From the NCBI GenBank assembly GCA_022710485.1, contig JAKLGU010000001.1, forward strand, positions 173,501 through 237,500: DNA of 64,000 nt, given 5' to 3'. The stretch is from Gemmatimonadota bacterium. Its GTDB lineage: Bacteria > Gemmatimonadota > Gemmatimonadetes > Gemmatimonadales > GWC2-71-9. The translations under genes and the position numbers were made by a program. Positions 8,370 through 16,576 of this stretch are shown piece by piece; positions within the stretch are counted from its first letter, which is position 1, and every line of letters starts with the position of its first letter. The notes under the pieces are model-generated. The model worked only from the letters and a program-made list of their open reading frames with translations. It did not search any database and was not told where the DNA came from.

Positions 8370-9242
8370 ATGGGAATATACCCACAACCCAACATCTGGC
8401 AGTGCGGCCCGTTCGCGCTCAAGCACGCCCTGGTGACCCTTGGCGTCCTCAAGGACGAGCGGGAAATCAGCAAGCTCGCCGGCACCCATTGGTGGCATGG
8501 CACCGACGACCTGCAGCTGGGCCGTGCCGCACGGAAGTTCGACTGCGACCTGCTGATGATCCGGCGGCACCAGGAGGCGCACGCCCGCGCCGAGCTGGTG
8601 CGCTACCTCCGGCGCGGGATTCCGGTTCTCCTCTGCGTCGAGGAATGGAGCCACTGGCTGACGGCCGTCAACGTCGAGCAAGGGAAGTTCATCCTCCTCG
8701 ACAGCCGGGAGAAGAAGGTGGTGACCATCGCCGACTGGCCGACGCTCCGGCGGCGGTGGGTGTACCACGAGGACGACGAGGTGGACGACACCGTCACCCA
8801 CACCTTTTACGACCTCCACCCCGTCGTGCCGCGGGCCCGCCGGCAGTCGCAGGCGCAGTTCTCGCTCACGCGCGCCCGCGCGCTGCGCCGCCACACGAAC
8901 CGGCAGCTCGCCGAGCTCTGGGACGTCTACCTTGGCGACCTCCTGGTCCTCTGCCGCACGCGCACCCCCCTCAGCCAGAAGGTGTTTTCCCTCGGCGAGT
9001 TCCTGCGGCGCCACCAGGAGATGATCATCGAGCAGGTGGATTTCTGGCACGGGAACATCGATACGAAGGCCGCGCGCAAGGTGCTGGGCAATCTCCATTT
9101 CGTGGCCGACACCTACGGGCTCGTCATTCACGCCGAGCAGGAAAAGCGGGCCATCGCGGGCATCACCACGATCCTGGCCCTCTGGGCGGCGGCTTCGCAC
9201 GGCGTCAAGCCGGTGTACGGTCCCCGCCCGCGGAGGCGCTGA
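8370..9242 (+). CDS. C39-like (papain-fold) cysteine peptidase domain protein
   Basis: 290 residues from the ATG at 8370; a TTG at 8346 is a weaker alternative. The N-terminal 120 residues look like peptidase family C39: WQCGPFALKHAL holds the Cys nucleophile near residue 12, EEWSHWLTAVN the His, and FILLDSREKK the Asp. No signal peptide or membrane segment is seen, and no ABC transporter is fused or adjacent, unlike bacteriocin-processing C39 proteins. The C-terminal 150 residues are helical and unassigned. It is divergent from the ATP-grasp ligase. Possible role: trimming or hydrolysing a small peptide made by that ligase (inference). Confidence 0.7.
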   Translation: MGIYPQPNIWQCGPFALKHALVTLGVLKDEREISKLAGTHWWHGTDDLQLGRAARKFDCDLLMIRRHQEAHARAELVRYLRRGIPVLLCVEEWSHWLTAVNVEQGKFILLDSREKKVVTIADWPTLRRRWVYHEDDEVDDTVTHTFYDLHPVVPRARRQSQAQFSLTRARALRRHTNRQLAELWDVYLGDLLVLCRTRTPLSQKVFSLGEFLRRHQEMIIEQVDFWHGNIDTKAARKVLGNLHFVADTYGLVIHAEQEKRAIAGITTILALWAAASHGVKPVYGPRPRRR

Positions 9243-9277
9243 CCGCGGAGGACCCCGACCGACTGGTTTGATCCGAA

Positions 9278-9311
9278 AGAGCCGCCGGGATCCCTGGATC
9301 CTGGCGGCTCT
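9278..9311. terminator. Bidirectional hairpin between convergent genes
   Basis: Outer stem AGAGCCGCC (9278-9286) pairs with 9303-9311, and an inner GGATCC pairs with GGATCC (9288-9293 with 9296-9301). It sits between the end of the C39-like gene (plus) and the end of the lipoprotein nuclease gene (minus), so it can stop both. Confidence 0.75.
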
Positions 9312-9340
9312 CTCGCTTGCGCTACGTTACGGTCAGAGGG

Positions 9341-10459
9341 TCAGATCCTCCGACCCCGCGGGAACAGGATGCTGGCCGTGACCGCCGCGTGGTCGGAGGG
9401 CCAGATCCACTCGCCCGCGCTGTTTCGGATCCGGTCCGATGGCACGTTGCCGAACAAGTCCACCCGGCCCTGCAACGAACGCGGACCGCGTGCGTTGCCG
9501 AGCCCGCGGGTCCACACGTAGTCGATCCGTTCGTGGAGTTGCGGGTTGTGGTTGGACAGGTCGGCGGCCTGGCAGCAGGTATAGCCGCGCACGCCGGGAC
9601 GCAGCGCGCCCCAGACGTCCGTGAAGCCGGCGTCCACCATCACCTGGTAGGCAGGGGAGCCGGGCTGGGCGTTGAAGTCACCGATCACCACGGCCGGCGA
9701 GGCCGTGCCCAGCGAAGCAACCATCTCCCCGACCTGCAGCGCGTGCAGCTGCAGCAGCAGCTCGTCGGGCCCCGTGCCTTCGGTGTGCAGGCTCACGAAG
9801 GTGTAGGGCGTCCCGTCCACCACCGCTTCCATCGTGACCCAGCCCCGCTGCAGGTCCACGCCGGGGGCCACGACGCCGAGGTTGGCGGCGAAGGTGTGGC
9901 CGGCGGCGGAGAGCACCTGCACCCGGCTCGCGTCCACCAGGATCGCTTCGGCGTCGGTCAGGCTGATGCCGGGGGCCGGCGACGCGGTGAAGTTTTCATG
10001 CTCGATGGCGACGACGTAGTTCAGCCCCTCGGCCGTGAGCGCGTCGAGCAGGATCGGGAGAAAGTCCACATGGAGGCTGACGCCGAGCGGCGGGATATCC
10101 ACGCCGATGGTGGAGACTTCCTGCAGGCCCACGACCGCCGGGTGCGTCGGGCCGATCTCGTCCGCAATCGCGGCGGCGCGGACTGCGAAGTCGGTGCGCT
10201 CGATGGTGGCCACCGCGTCGAGCAGCGCGGGGATGTCGTCGTTGGGGTCGGGGGTGGCCAGCGCGGTGATGACCGCGTCCACGTCGGCGCCGACGTAGAG
10301 ATTCTGGGTCATGACCGTGATGGCGTCGGACTCGCCGCGGCCGTGACGCAACTCGAGGCCAGCCTCGTCGGAGAGCGCCGGGCCGGTGGGCGCCTCGTCC
10401 GTGCACGCCTGGCCGAAGAGTACGACCAGCACGGCGAAATACCGCAATGGTGACTTCAT
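9341..10459 (-). CDS. Secreted endonuclease/exonuclease/phosphatase-family lipoprotein
   Basis: 372 residues. A lipoprotein signal with FGQAC-TDE lipobox predicts export and anchoring. The body is an EEP fold: TQNLY near residue 50, a conserved Glu in VGLQEV, VIGDFNAQPGSPAY (catalytic GDFN), and the terminal SDHAAV. EEP enzymes cleave phosphodiesters in nucleic acids, lipids or inositol phosphates; the substrate cannot be chosen here. RBS AAGGAGG precedes the ATG at 10459. 10460-10598 upstream holds no gene. Confidence 0.85.
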   Translation of the reverse strand: MKSPLRYFAVLVVLFGQACTDEAPTGPALSDEAGLELRHGRGESDAITVMTQNLYVGADVDAVITALATPDPNDDIPALLDAVATIERTDFAVRAAAIADEIGPTHPAVVGLQEVSTIGVDIPPLGVSLHVDFLPILLDALTAEGLNYVVAIEHENFTASPAPGISLTDAEAILVDASRVQVLSAAGHTFAANLGVVAPGVDLQRGWVTMEAVVDGTPYTFVSLHTEGTGPDELLLQLHALQVGEMVASLGTASPAVVIGDFNAQPGSPAYQVMVDAGFTDVWGALRPGVRGYTCCQAADLSNHNPQLHERIDYVWTRGLGNARGPRSLQGRVDLFGNVPSDRIRNSAGEWIWPSDHAAVTASILFPRGRRI

Positions 10460-10598
10460 GGAACCCTCCTTGGGTGGGGATCAGCCGCTCCTCCGGGAAC
10501 GGGCTGACGTGACGGGTCACCGCCTGGTGACCGGAACGACCCCGGCACGATGGTCCACCCCCGTCAAGGATTCGTCAAGACCGGCCCAAACGCAGAAA

Positions 10599-10628
10599 CC
10601 CCCGCCGAACCGAAGGGTTCGACGGGGG
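10599..10628 (-). terminator. Displaced rho-independent terminator of the tRNA-Gly unit
   Basis: About 13 bp stem (10599-10611 with 10615-10628, one mismatch) with loop GAA; on the minus strand the stem is followed by TTT. It lies 18 bp beyond the left repeat, exactly where a terminator for the leftward-reading tRNA-Gly would be if the 17-kb element were removed. It now lies beyond the far end of the element from the tRNA. Confidence 0.7.
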
Positions 10629-10645
10629 CATCCGGCGTGTCACGG

Positions 10646-10689
10646 AGAGCGGGCGACCGGGCTCGAACCGGCGACGTCCAGCTTGGGAA
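10646..10689. repeat. Left attachment repeat (attL)
   Basis: Forty-four bases identical to 27977-28020. It carries the tRNA-Gly acceptor 3' strand, TpsiC arm, variable loop, anticodon 3' stem and loop, then diverges at 10690. Since the 5' half of a tRNA is absent it is not a tRNA gene. Confidence 0.93.
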
Positions 10690-10750
10690 TGTTCGCGAGG
10701 CTCTTGGCGTAGGTGAGGGGAAGTTGGCGGAAGTTACGCCCTGCAGTAGG

Positions 10751-10841
10751 GTTGGGCCGCGCGCCGCACCAATCCACGCGGCCCAACTTGGCGGCTGTTT
10801 GGTGGGGTTACAGCGAGTTTCGACCACTACTTGGGCCACTA
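10751..10841. repeat. Subterminal repeats at the left end
   Basis: An inverted repeat GTTGGGCCGCG (10751-10761) with its complement at 10777-10787 forms an 11-bp stem. A further copy TTGGGCCACTA lies at 10831-10841. The same 11-mer recurs inside the right end at 27884-27894. Position and repetition suggest integrase or excisionase arm sites. No gene lies between 10690 and 10877. Confidence 0.45.
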
Positions 10842-10877
10842 GAGTGGACTGGAGCCTGCTCGGCTTCGACCACGACC

Positions 10878-11891
10878 CTACACTGCCAGGGCCGCAGTCA
10901 GCAGTGCGGGGAGCGAAGTGTCCTCGCGATCCAGCCAAGCACCAGCAGAGTGGCGGGGCGGCAATGCTAGGTGCTCAACAAGGACGTCCGAGAAAATGGA
11001 CTGGAGATACATGTTTACCGCATCGGGGAGGTCGGGAGTCCGACCGCGGTGGACAATCCGGCTCCGTAATCCGAACAGTCGCCCGACCAGGAAGCGATCT
11101 CGGGCTTCGACGCCCGTGAGTCCGTACGCCCGGCCAAGCGACTCACAAATCGGCGTGATATCGGTGGTGTCGTCCATTGCAAGCACCTCAAGGGCGATCC
11201 AAGCCTTCAGGAACCCTTCGACGCCATCCTCTTGGATAGCCTGAGCGTGCCAATGGAGGGCAAGGCTGATGCGATTGCGTTCTGAAACTCCGAACCGCTG
11301 TATGCTCTCGACCGCTGCCCTGGTGGTCGTGCGTGCCTCACGCGAGAGGTTAGGGCGTGGCAAAGCATGCGGGCTCCGGAACACGGGGCCGAAACTCGAG
11401 ATTCTTAGATCCTTGAGCTGGACCACACCCTCCGTCAGGGGCGAATAGGCGATGTTGTCCCCGTGCATGACCGACAGGAGCCCCGCGGCGGCCGCGAGCC
11501 GGCGCCGAGTTGTGGGTTCGTGCCCTTTCACCCCGTCAATGTCATGAGGTGAAATGAGCGCTAGCCACGCGCCGACGACGCTTTCTCTGTCCTCAGCTGC
11601 TGTTTCGTTCAGGTTCAGTGAATAGTCTGCCTCGAGTTTGATGTAGGCCCGCGAGGCGTCGGTGTATCGCACCGTTCCCCAGTGCACGAGTGCGAGTGTG
11701 TCGCCCAGGGGAATAACAACTGGCCGCGCTGGCAACTCGTGCTGCCTGATCATTGCCATCCGATGAACCGCAACCCAAACGCTGCTTGCGTCTCGGTCGG
11801 AGAACCATTCGGGTGGGCTCGCCTTTGCAAAATCGATGAGCTTTGGACGGAAATGCTGAGGCTTGGGGGTGGTCATGGCATTCTCTCCCAT
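10878..11891 (-). CDS. HEPN-domain protein (ApeA-like C-terminal region)
   Basis: 337 residues. The C-terminal third has the layout of Apea/HEPN proteins: FLKAWIALEVLA near 228-238 and a later LRSRIVHRG in which Arg276 and His281 form the RxxxxH motif of HEPN RNases. The N-terminal 200 residues match nothing I recognise. HEPN RNases with this context often act in abortive phage defence. It is the last gene before attL and lies 70 bp downstream of the HTH gene at 11962 on the same strand, so the two are probably cotranscribed. Composition looks lower in GC than the host. Motif seen; defence role inferred. Confidence 0.6.
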   Translation of the reverse strand: MGENAMTTPKPQHFRPKLIDFAKASPPEWFSDRDASSVWVAVHRMAMIRQHELPARPVVIPLGDTLALVHWGTVRYTDASRAYIKLEADYSLNLNETAAEDRESVVGAWLALISPHDIDGVKGHEPTTRRRLAAAAGLLSVMHGDNIAYSPLTEGVVQLKDLRISSFGPVFRSPHALPRPNLSREARTTTRAAVESIQRFGVSERNRISLALHWHAQAIQEDGVEGFLKAWIALEVLAMDDTTDITPICESLGRAYGLTGVEARDRFLVGRLFGLRSRIVHRGRTPDLPDAVNMYLQSIFSDVLVEHLALPPRHSAGAWLDREDTSLPALLTAALAV

Positions 11892-11961
11892 CCCAGGGGA
11901 CGGTGCGGCGAGGAGAGCGCTCCAGTTCCAATACGACGGGGCGCTGGGGTCACCGACACCC

Positions 11962-12906
11962 TCACGAATCTCCAGCTACTGCTACCGCCGCTCGCGCCAG
12001 GGCGCTTGGGCGGTCCAGGCGAATAAGTTCCGCGCGAATCGAAGCACTCAAGTAGCCGGCGAGCAATCCACGCCGGTCGAGCTCTTCCAACTGCAGCGAC
12101 ACGCCTGATTCGTCGAGCCGCACGAAGCGGAGGAGTGTCGTCGGGGCTTCCTCTGGGCCATCGAGTGTCACCAACTCCTCCCGCAGCGCGGCAACAGCAT
12201 CTGGCGGGAGCAGTGGCGCCAGGATCCGGGCTTGCGCTAGGGCGAGCTCGGCGAACATCTCAGGTGAGTACCGACCCCACCGGCGCTGCAGCCCCAGCCG
12301 GAGGGCGTGCCAATGCCCGGCGTATTTCCCCTTCCACGAGACGCGGATCGCCGCCAACAACGCTTCGCCGAGCGCATTGACCGGCAAGAGCTCGAGTCCC
12401 GCCTCCTGGTACGCCTGAGCGGGCGACATCTTGGTTGGATTCGGCTTCCATTTCCCTTCCAGTATGAGCTTCAGGCGGATGGGCCCCACTCTCCTGCCCC
12501 ATTCAGGGTGCGCCTCGAACAGAGCTGGATACCGTTCAGGGTGAGTGAACACCTCGGCGAGATTCGGGAGCCAGATGCCGAATTGCTTGAGCGCTCGATC
12601 CATGTAGTCCGCATACGCCAGAAGCCTCGGCACCGTCTCGCGCCCGACAAAGGCTTCACGCGCGGCTTCCGGGGGTAGTTCCCGGACGAGGGCCATGAAC
12701 ACCGGCTCGCGGACGCCCACCGCCCTTCCCCGGCGCATTCGCCACAGTCTCGTCCGATCGACCTTCAGAGCCGCCGCGACGGCAGTGGCGCCCCGATCCT
12801 GAACCAGTACGGCGAGCGCCCGTGCAAGGGCGCCTGGGTCGCACACCCTCACGAGGTGCCGAGCCGATTCTTTGGTCCGCCGTGTTGTGTTGCTTTTCTT
12901 CGGCAT
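11962..12906 (-). CDS. HTH protein of unknown function, probable partner of the HEPN gene
   Basis: 314 residues from an ATG with AGGAGGGCGG just upstream. After a basic N-terminus, residues about 20-62 look like a Cro/Fis-type helix-turn-helix (ATAVAAALKVDRTRLWRMRRG). The rest is helical, with the stretch KQFGIWLPNLAEVF and a Trp/His-rich patch SWKGKYAGHWHAL, which I cannot assign. It is divergent from the excisionase-like gene across an operator-like inverted repeat, so it may be the lysogeny-type repressor, or the regulator or partner of the HEPN protein. Confidence 0.6.
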   Translation of the reverse strand: MPKKSNTTRRTKESARHLVRVCDPGALARALAVLVQDRGATAVAAALKVDRTRLWRMRRGRAVGVREPVFMALVRELPPEAAREAFVGRETVPRLLAYADYMDRALKQFGIWLPNLAEVFTHPERYPALFEAHPEWGRRVGPIRLKLILEGKWKPNPTKMSPAQAYQEAGLELLPVNALGEALLAAIRVSWKGKYAGHWHALRLGLQRRWGRYSPEMFAELALAQARILAPLLPPDAVAALREELVTLDGPEEAPTTLLRFVRLDESGVSLQLEELDRRGLLAGYLSASIRAELIRLDRPSALARAAVAVAGDS

Positions 12907-12933
12907 AGTCCGCCCTCCTAAAGCAACACCATA

Positions 12934-12954
12934 GCACGGCATACTCTACCGTGC
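12934..12954. promoter_or_regulatory. Operator-like inverted repeat
   Basis: GCACGG and CCGTGC arms with a 9-base spacer, centred between the divergent starts at 12906 and 12991. The flanks are AT-richer than the surroundings. It is likely to bind the product of the 11962 gene or the excisionase-like protein. Confidence 0.5.
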
Positions 12955-12990
12955 AAGTAGATAGCGGCCGCAACTAGAGAGGGGATTGAG

Positions 12991-13206
12991 ATGGCTGACC
13001 AGGAGCTCATGACAGCCGCTGAGGTCGCAGAGATGCTCCGCGTCTCAGTATGGCTCGTGTGGCGCTGGACTAGGGAGGGCGTGCTTCCGAGCATCCAGCT
13101 CGGCCGGAACTACCGGTTCCGCCGTTCGGAGGTCGAACGCTGGGTCACAGCCGGCGCGCGGAAGGTGACTGGGCGGATCGTGGCCGACCCACAGCCGGCA
13201 GCCTGA
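12991..13206 (+). CDS. Excisionase-family HTH DNA-binding protein
   Basis: 71 residues. A single MerR-like/HTH_17 domain: LMTAAEVAEMLRVS, VWRWTREGVLP, then YRFRRSEVERW. This is the layout of short excisionases and recombination directionality factors. It may direct excision by the integrase at 23577, or act as a small regulator. RBS GAGAGGGG lies upstream of the ATG. It is the first plus-strand gene of the element. Confidence 0.8.
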   Translation: MADQELMTAAEVAEMLRVSVWLVWRWTREGVLPSIQLGRNYRFRRSEVERWVTAGARKVTGRIVADPQPAA

Positions 13207-13472
13207 GGCCAGAAAGCAAACCGGCCCGGGCCGTCGAGCCTCAATGCAGTCGCGTCTGGGGGACGCTCCATGCAACGAAACACGGCTCCGATCAGGCGCA
13301 CCATCCAGTTCACCCGCGCGCTGCAAGCGCGCCTTGCGCCGCGGAACGGCAAGTCCTGAAGACACGAAGCCCCCGGCTGCCGGCCAGGGGCTCCGCTCAC
13401 CACCTACGCAGAAGGCGCTGCGCACGTGAAATCTAGCACTCGACCTACACACATCAAGCGCCAGTCTGCGCT
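13207..13472. other. Non-coding stretch with a hairpin
   Basis: No convincing gene. A hairpin AGCCCC...GGGGCT (13368-13392, with an inner GGC/GGC-type pairing) could end the excisionase transcript, although no T-run follows. The final 60 bases would hold the promoter and leader of the next gene. Confidence 0.35.
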
Positions 13473-14096
13473 GTGACTGATGCGATCAAGCGGCCCGATG
13501 GGACGGGCAAGCCGCTCCCGGAGCGTAGCCAAGTCCCGATGTGGCCACTGGAGAGGTATTCGCTCAGCATCGCCGCAAAGCTCACGCTCCTGGCGCTCTG
13601 CCGGCATACCGCGGCGGACGGCCGAGCCTATCCGAGTGAGAGTCGGATGGCTTCCAACGTGAAGGTCTCCGAGACCACAATCCGCAAGGGGCTCAAGGAG
13701 CTCACTCGCCTGGGAGTGATCTCCTGCCAGCGGAACAAGCGCGGCGAGGGATGGGCTCGTAACTCCTATCGTGTCAAGCTGAAAGCCCCCGAAGTGGGTC
13801 AGGACGTGACCCACGGTGGGGTGGGTGGGTCAGGAGGTGACCCACGGTGGGCCAGCACGCGACGGCAGGTGGGTCACGTCGTGATGGAGGGTGGGTCACC
13901 ACGTGTTGGTGAACGTAGCAGTGAACGTTCCATAGAACGTACCACCGACGGCCCTCGTGTTACTCACGAGGAGAAAAACACCAACAGCGCAGCCCAGGAA
14001 CCTGGTGTCGTCTCCGGCGAGGCCCCTCTGGCCACGGTTCGTCGACTCACAGAGCACCTCACCCCACCCTCGCGCGTGGGGAGAGGCGGCAAGTGA
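13473..14096 (+). CDS. Phage helix-turn-helix protein, replication-initiator-like
   Basis: 207 residues from a GTG. Residues about 20-100 form a winged-helix (HTH_36-like) domain: MWPLERYSLSIAAKLTLLALCRHTAADGRAYPS, then SETTIRKGLKELTRLGVI. Such domains begin many phage replication-initiation and DnaD-like proteins. The C-terminal half is low in structure, with Gly/Arg/Ser. No helicase loader or primase follows, so the element may rely on the host or a helper for replication. Its stop overlaps the next start (GTGA). Confidence 0.65.
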   Translation: MTDAIKRPDGTGKPLPERSQVPMWPLERYSLSIAAKLTLLALCRHTAADGRAYPSESRMASNVKVSETTIRKGLKELTRLGVISCQRNKRGEGWARNSYRVKLKAPEVGQDVTHGGVGGSGGDPRWASTRRQVGHVVMEGGSPRVGERSSERSIERTTDGPRVTHEEKNTNSAAQEPGVVSGEAPLATVRRLTEHLTPPSRVGRGGK

Positions 14097-14374
14097 TCAA
14101 CCAGCCTGCCCTCAAGTCCAGAGACGTCCCCTTGGGCTCAGACGCCCTGCTCAGGATCACGGCCGTTTGCGACCCCACCGGTGTCAGGCTCGAGCTCCGG
14201 GTCTGGCGCGCCTCGCCGGCGGACCGCAGCGACGATCGCTTCCGCCCGACCGGTGAAGCCATCACCCTGCCGATCGCGGCGCTGAAGCCGTTCCAGCTCG
14301 CGCTCGCCAAGGTGGGGGTCGCCGCCCTCGAGCTTGAATTCCGCCGCCCCTGGCCTCGGGAGGACACCCCATGA
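14093..14374 (+). CDS. Small phage-element protein, weakly PC4-like
   Basis: 93 residues, GTG start overlapping the previous stop. It has a beta-rich part (GVRLELRVWRA) followed by RPTGEAITLPIAALKPFQLAL. This last stretch faintly resembles the PC4/p15 single-strand DNA-binding fold, but I would not assign it. It sits in a chain of small early genes. Confidence 0.45.
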   Translation: MINQPALKSRDVPLGSDALLRITAVCDPTGVRLELRVWRASPADRSDDRFRPTGEAITLPIAALKPFQLALAKVGVAALELEFRRPWPREDTP

Positions 14375-14607
14375 TCGACGGACAAGACTGGCTGACCACA
14401 GTGCGCGTGACGGACCCCGCGGCCTGGTCACGGAAGGCCACAGCCCGGGAGCTCCGGGAAGAGGTCGCCCGGCTCGAGGCGAAGCAGCGGGAGGCTCTCG
14501 CGAACGGCGAACGGGTCACCGCCCGGGGGCTGTCCTGGCGGGCTGAGATCCTCCGCGGCGAGCTCGCGCACCGCATGCATGACACCGGACCCCAGGAGGC
14601 TGCATGA
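14371..14607 (+). CDS. Small hypothetical coiled-coil protein
   Basis: 78 residues, ATG overlapping the previous stop. Residues about 25-70 are charged and helical (ATARELREEVARLEAKQ). No family recognised. Chained by ATGA overlaps on both sides, so it is translated as part of the early operon. Confidence 0.5.
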   Translation: MIDGQDWLTTVRVTDPAAWSRKATARELREEVARLEAKQREALANGERVTARGLSWRAEILRGELAHRMHDTGPQEAA

Positions 14608-14963
14608 CCTGCATCGACCCCACTCAGCTCCCACCAGAGGCCCGCGCCGCCTTGGACGCACTCACCGAAAGCGCCAGGCTCCATGCCGCGGCTGCCCGTC
14701 GCGAGATGGCGCTGGAGCGCGTGCGCCCGGTCTTGAAGCACCAGGCCATCGTCAGGATCATGGCGACGGGCCTCAATCCCACCACGGGCAAGGCATTCAG
14801 CTACACATCTGCCGAGGCACTGTCTGAGTCGGACCCCGAGTATGCCCAGCACCTGGCCCAGCTCCGGGAGGCCGTCGCCGAGCGGATCCTCGCGTCCGCT
14901 GAGCAACGGGCCGCCGAGCTCCTCGCGGAGTACCTGGTCTATGCCCCGCGGCGGGCCGCGTGA
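14604..14963 (+). CDS. Small hypothetical helical protein
   Basis: 119 residues, ATGA overlap with the gene before and GTGA with the HNH gene after. Mostly Ala/Glu/Arg-rich helix, with a central GLNPTTGKAFSYTSAE turn. No family recognised; it resembles small proteins that precede the packaging genes in siphophages. Confidence 0.5.
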   Translation: MTCIDPTQLPPEARAALDALTESARLHAAAARREMALERVRPVLKHQAIVRIMATGLNPTTGKAFSYTSAEALSESDPEYAQHLAQLREAVAERILASAEQRAAELLAEYLVYAPRRAA

Positions 14964-15367
14964 CGCGGAGAGCGCAGCGGATCTGTGCCACCCCGGGATG
15001 CCCGGAGATCACGGCGGAGCCCTACTGCGCGCGGTGCCAGGCCGCCAGGCCCAAGCGGGTAGACACGCGTCCTGGGTCGACGGCTCGAGGGTATGGCCCC
15101 CGTTGGCAGCGGTACAGTCGCGACTATCGCCAGCGGCACCCTTGGTGCCAACTGTGCGAGCGCGAGGGGCGGCGCTCGGCGTCCCACGTGGTCGATCACA
15201 TCCGCCCCGTGACAGGACCGAACGACCCGGGATTCTGGGATGCCTCAAATCACGCTGCCATATGTCTCTCCCACCATTCAAGGAAGACGAGGGCAGAGGG
15301 TCGTACGGCGACTGGCGCGCCCGAGGACGAGCCGCCACCACCGCGGTCAGGATGGCGGTTCGCATGA
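14960..15367 (+). CDS. Phage HNH endonuclease
   Basis: 135 residues, GTG start. Zinc-binding Cys pairs (CATPGC, CARC, WCQLCEREG), then VVDHIRPV with the catalytic His and a final NHAAICLSHHSRKT complete an HNH fold. HNH proteins placed directly before a small terminase work with terminase at cos-site cleavage in HK97-like phages. That placement is seen here: the P27 small terminase begins 106 bp later. Confidence 0.85.
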   Translation: MTRRAQRICATPGCPEITAEPYCARCQAARPKRVDTRPGSTARGYGPRWQRYSRDYRQRHPWCQLCEREGRRSASHVVDHIRPVTGPNDPGFWDASNHAAICLSHHSRKTRAEGRTATGAPEDEPPPPRSGWRFA

Positions 15368-15473
15368 GGTGGGAGGAAAGTGAAAACGTTTTGGTAGGGG
15401 GGCCTCTAGCCCGATGCCCCAGAAGGACTTTTCTCCGTGAGCTGGCGAACTCAAATCAGAAATCGGAGCATCC

Positions 15474-15824
15474 GTGACAGCTGCACACGCGAAGCAACCG
15501 AAACCACCGACGCACTTGAGCGCCGCCTCTCGCGCGTGGTGGACGCACGTCGTGTCGTGCTGGGAAGGTGTCGAGGAGCATCACCTTCGACTCCTAACCT
15601 TGGCGTGCCAGGCATGGGACCGGGCCGAGGAGGCCCGCCGGATCATCGCGAAGGAAGGCCCGACCTACCTCGATCGGTTCGGGGCGCCGCGGCGTCATCC
15701 CGGCTGCGCGATTGAGGCTGAGTCCCGGGCCGCCTTCGGTCGGCTGGTGCGGCAACTGAACCTCGATGAAGCCGAGCCAGGGCCACCGCGCAATCAGTGG
15801 CGACGCCCGCCGAAGCGGAGGTAG
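15474..15824 (+). CDS. Phage terminase small subunit, P27 family
   Basis: 116 residues, GTG start. It follows the P27 pattern well: HLSAASRAWWTHVV, a central LLTLACQAWDRAEEARRII, then DRFGAPRRHPGCAIEAESRAAFGRLVRQLNLD. Small terminases recognise the packaging site and hand DNA to the large subunit. No large terminase gene follows, which is unusual. Satellites such as SaPIs use their own small terminase to redirect a helper's packaging. Confidence 0.85.
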   Translation: MTAAHAKQPKPPTHLSAASRAWWTHVVSCWEGVEEHHLRLLTLACQAWDRAEEARRIIAKEGPTYLDRFGAPRRHPGCAIEAESRAAFGRLVRQLNLDEAEPGPPRNQWRRPPKRR

Positions 15825-15827
15825 CCA

Positions 15828-16229
15828 GTGCCACGGAAACGATCACGAGGGCCGCGCGAGCTCACGTCAGCCATCCGAATGGCTGTCTGGGACCTGGGGC
15901 TCTGGGAAACACACTTTGGCGGGCCCGCCGAAGGGCGCGCCGCGTGGCGGGCGCTCGAGTCGCAGCTCGTCGACTCCAATGGCCGGCGCCCCGAGCCGTG
16001 GTGGGCGTACACCCAGGGTGTGCCGCAAGAGCTCCGAGAAGCGCCGGCACGCCCAGATCCCCGGGAGGTGTTGAGCGGGCCGCCTTCCGCGCGGTACCTC
16101 GAGGCCGCTCGCCTGGCGAACGCTCACGATCGCGCCCGGCTCGAGTGGCTGATGCGGTCAGGGCACCTGAGCCTCGAGGAGTTCGGGCTCGCGCAGGCAC
16201 GCCTGACGGCCATGGAAGGGTCGGAGTAG
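15828..16229 (+). CDS. Hypothetical phage-element protein
   Basis: 133 residues, GTG start three bases after the small terminase stop. It contains several Trp-rich stretches (WDLGLWETHFGG, EPWWAYTQGVP) and a C-terminal helical SGHLSLEEFGLAQARL. No family recognised. It occupies the place where a large terminase would normally begin but is far too short and lacks Walker motifs. Confidence 0.5.
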   Translation: MPRKRSRGPRELTSAIRMAVWDLGLWETHFGGPAEGRAAWRALESQLVDSNGRRPEPWWAYTQGVPQELREAPARPDPREVLSGPPSARYLEAARLANAHDRARLEWLMRSGHLSLEEFGLAQARLTAMEGSE

Positions 16230-16233
16230 CTCG

Positions 16234-16548
16234 GTGCCCCCACGCCGGCCGCCCGATGCCTCGCTCGCCTTGGCTGCCTTGGAGCCAGTGGACCAAAAGA
16301 TCGTGCGCCGGTGGCTCAAGCTGCTCGGGTTCGACCCCGATGCGCTCGATGCGGTTCCGCCCCTCCGCCGGCTCGTCGGGACGCTCGCGTGCTTGCGGCT
16401 CGCGGCCGAACGACGCGACATGGGGCGGGAGCCCGCCTTCCGGGAAGCCGCGCGCCAGCTCGGCCAGGGGGACCTCTATCGCAGCTGGCTCCGATGGCAG
16501 AAAGAGGCCGTCCGACAATTTGTCGGGCAGGATGATGGGGGTGTTTAG
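16234..16548 (+). CDS. Hypothetical phage-element protein
   Basis: 104 residues, GTG start four bases after the previous stop. A helical, basic protein with RWLKLLGFDPDAL and a C-terminal LYRSWLRWQKEAVRQF. No family recognised. It sits where a portal gene would be expected but is too short to be one. Confidence 0.45.
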   Translation: MPPRRPPDASLALAALEPVDQKIVRRWLKLLGFDPDALDAVPPLRRLVGTLACLRLAAERRDMGREPAFREAARQLGQGDLYRSWLRWQKEAVRQFVGQDDGGV

Positions 16549-16576
16549 CGTGGAGAGGAACCTGCGAGGAGGAGTC

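Noticed and set aside
10646..10689. Possible second tRNA-Gly gene
   Set aside because: Only the 3' part is present; the 5' acceptor, D arm and anticodon 5' stem are absent. It is the attachment-site duplicate.
16234..16548. Portal protein candidate
   Set aside because: At 104 residues it is far too short, and no portal motif is seen.
15797..16576. Long open frame continuous with the prohead protease
   Set aside because: The upstream part is Arg/Ser-rich shadow of the genes at 15828 and 16234, and a strong ribosome site with GTG at 16577 gives the normal protease N-terminus.
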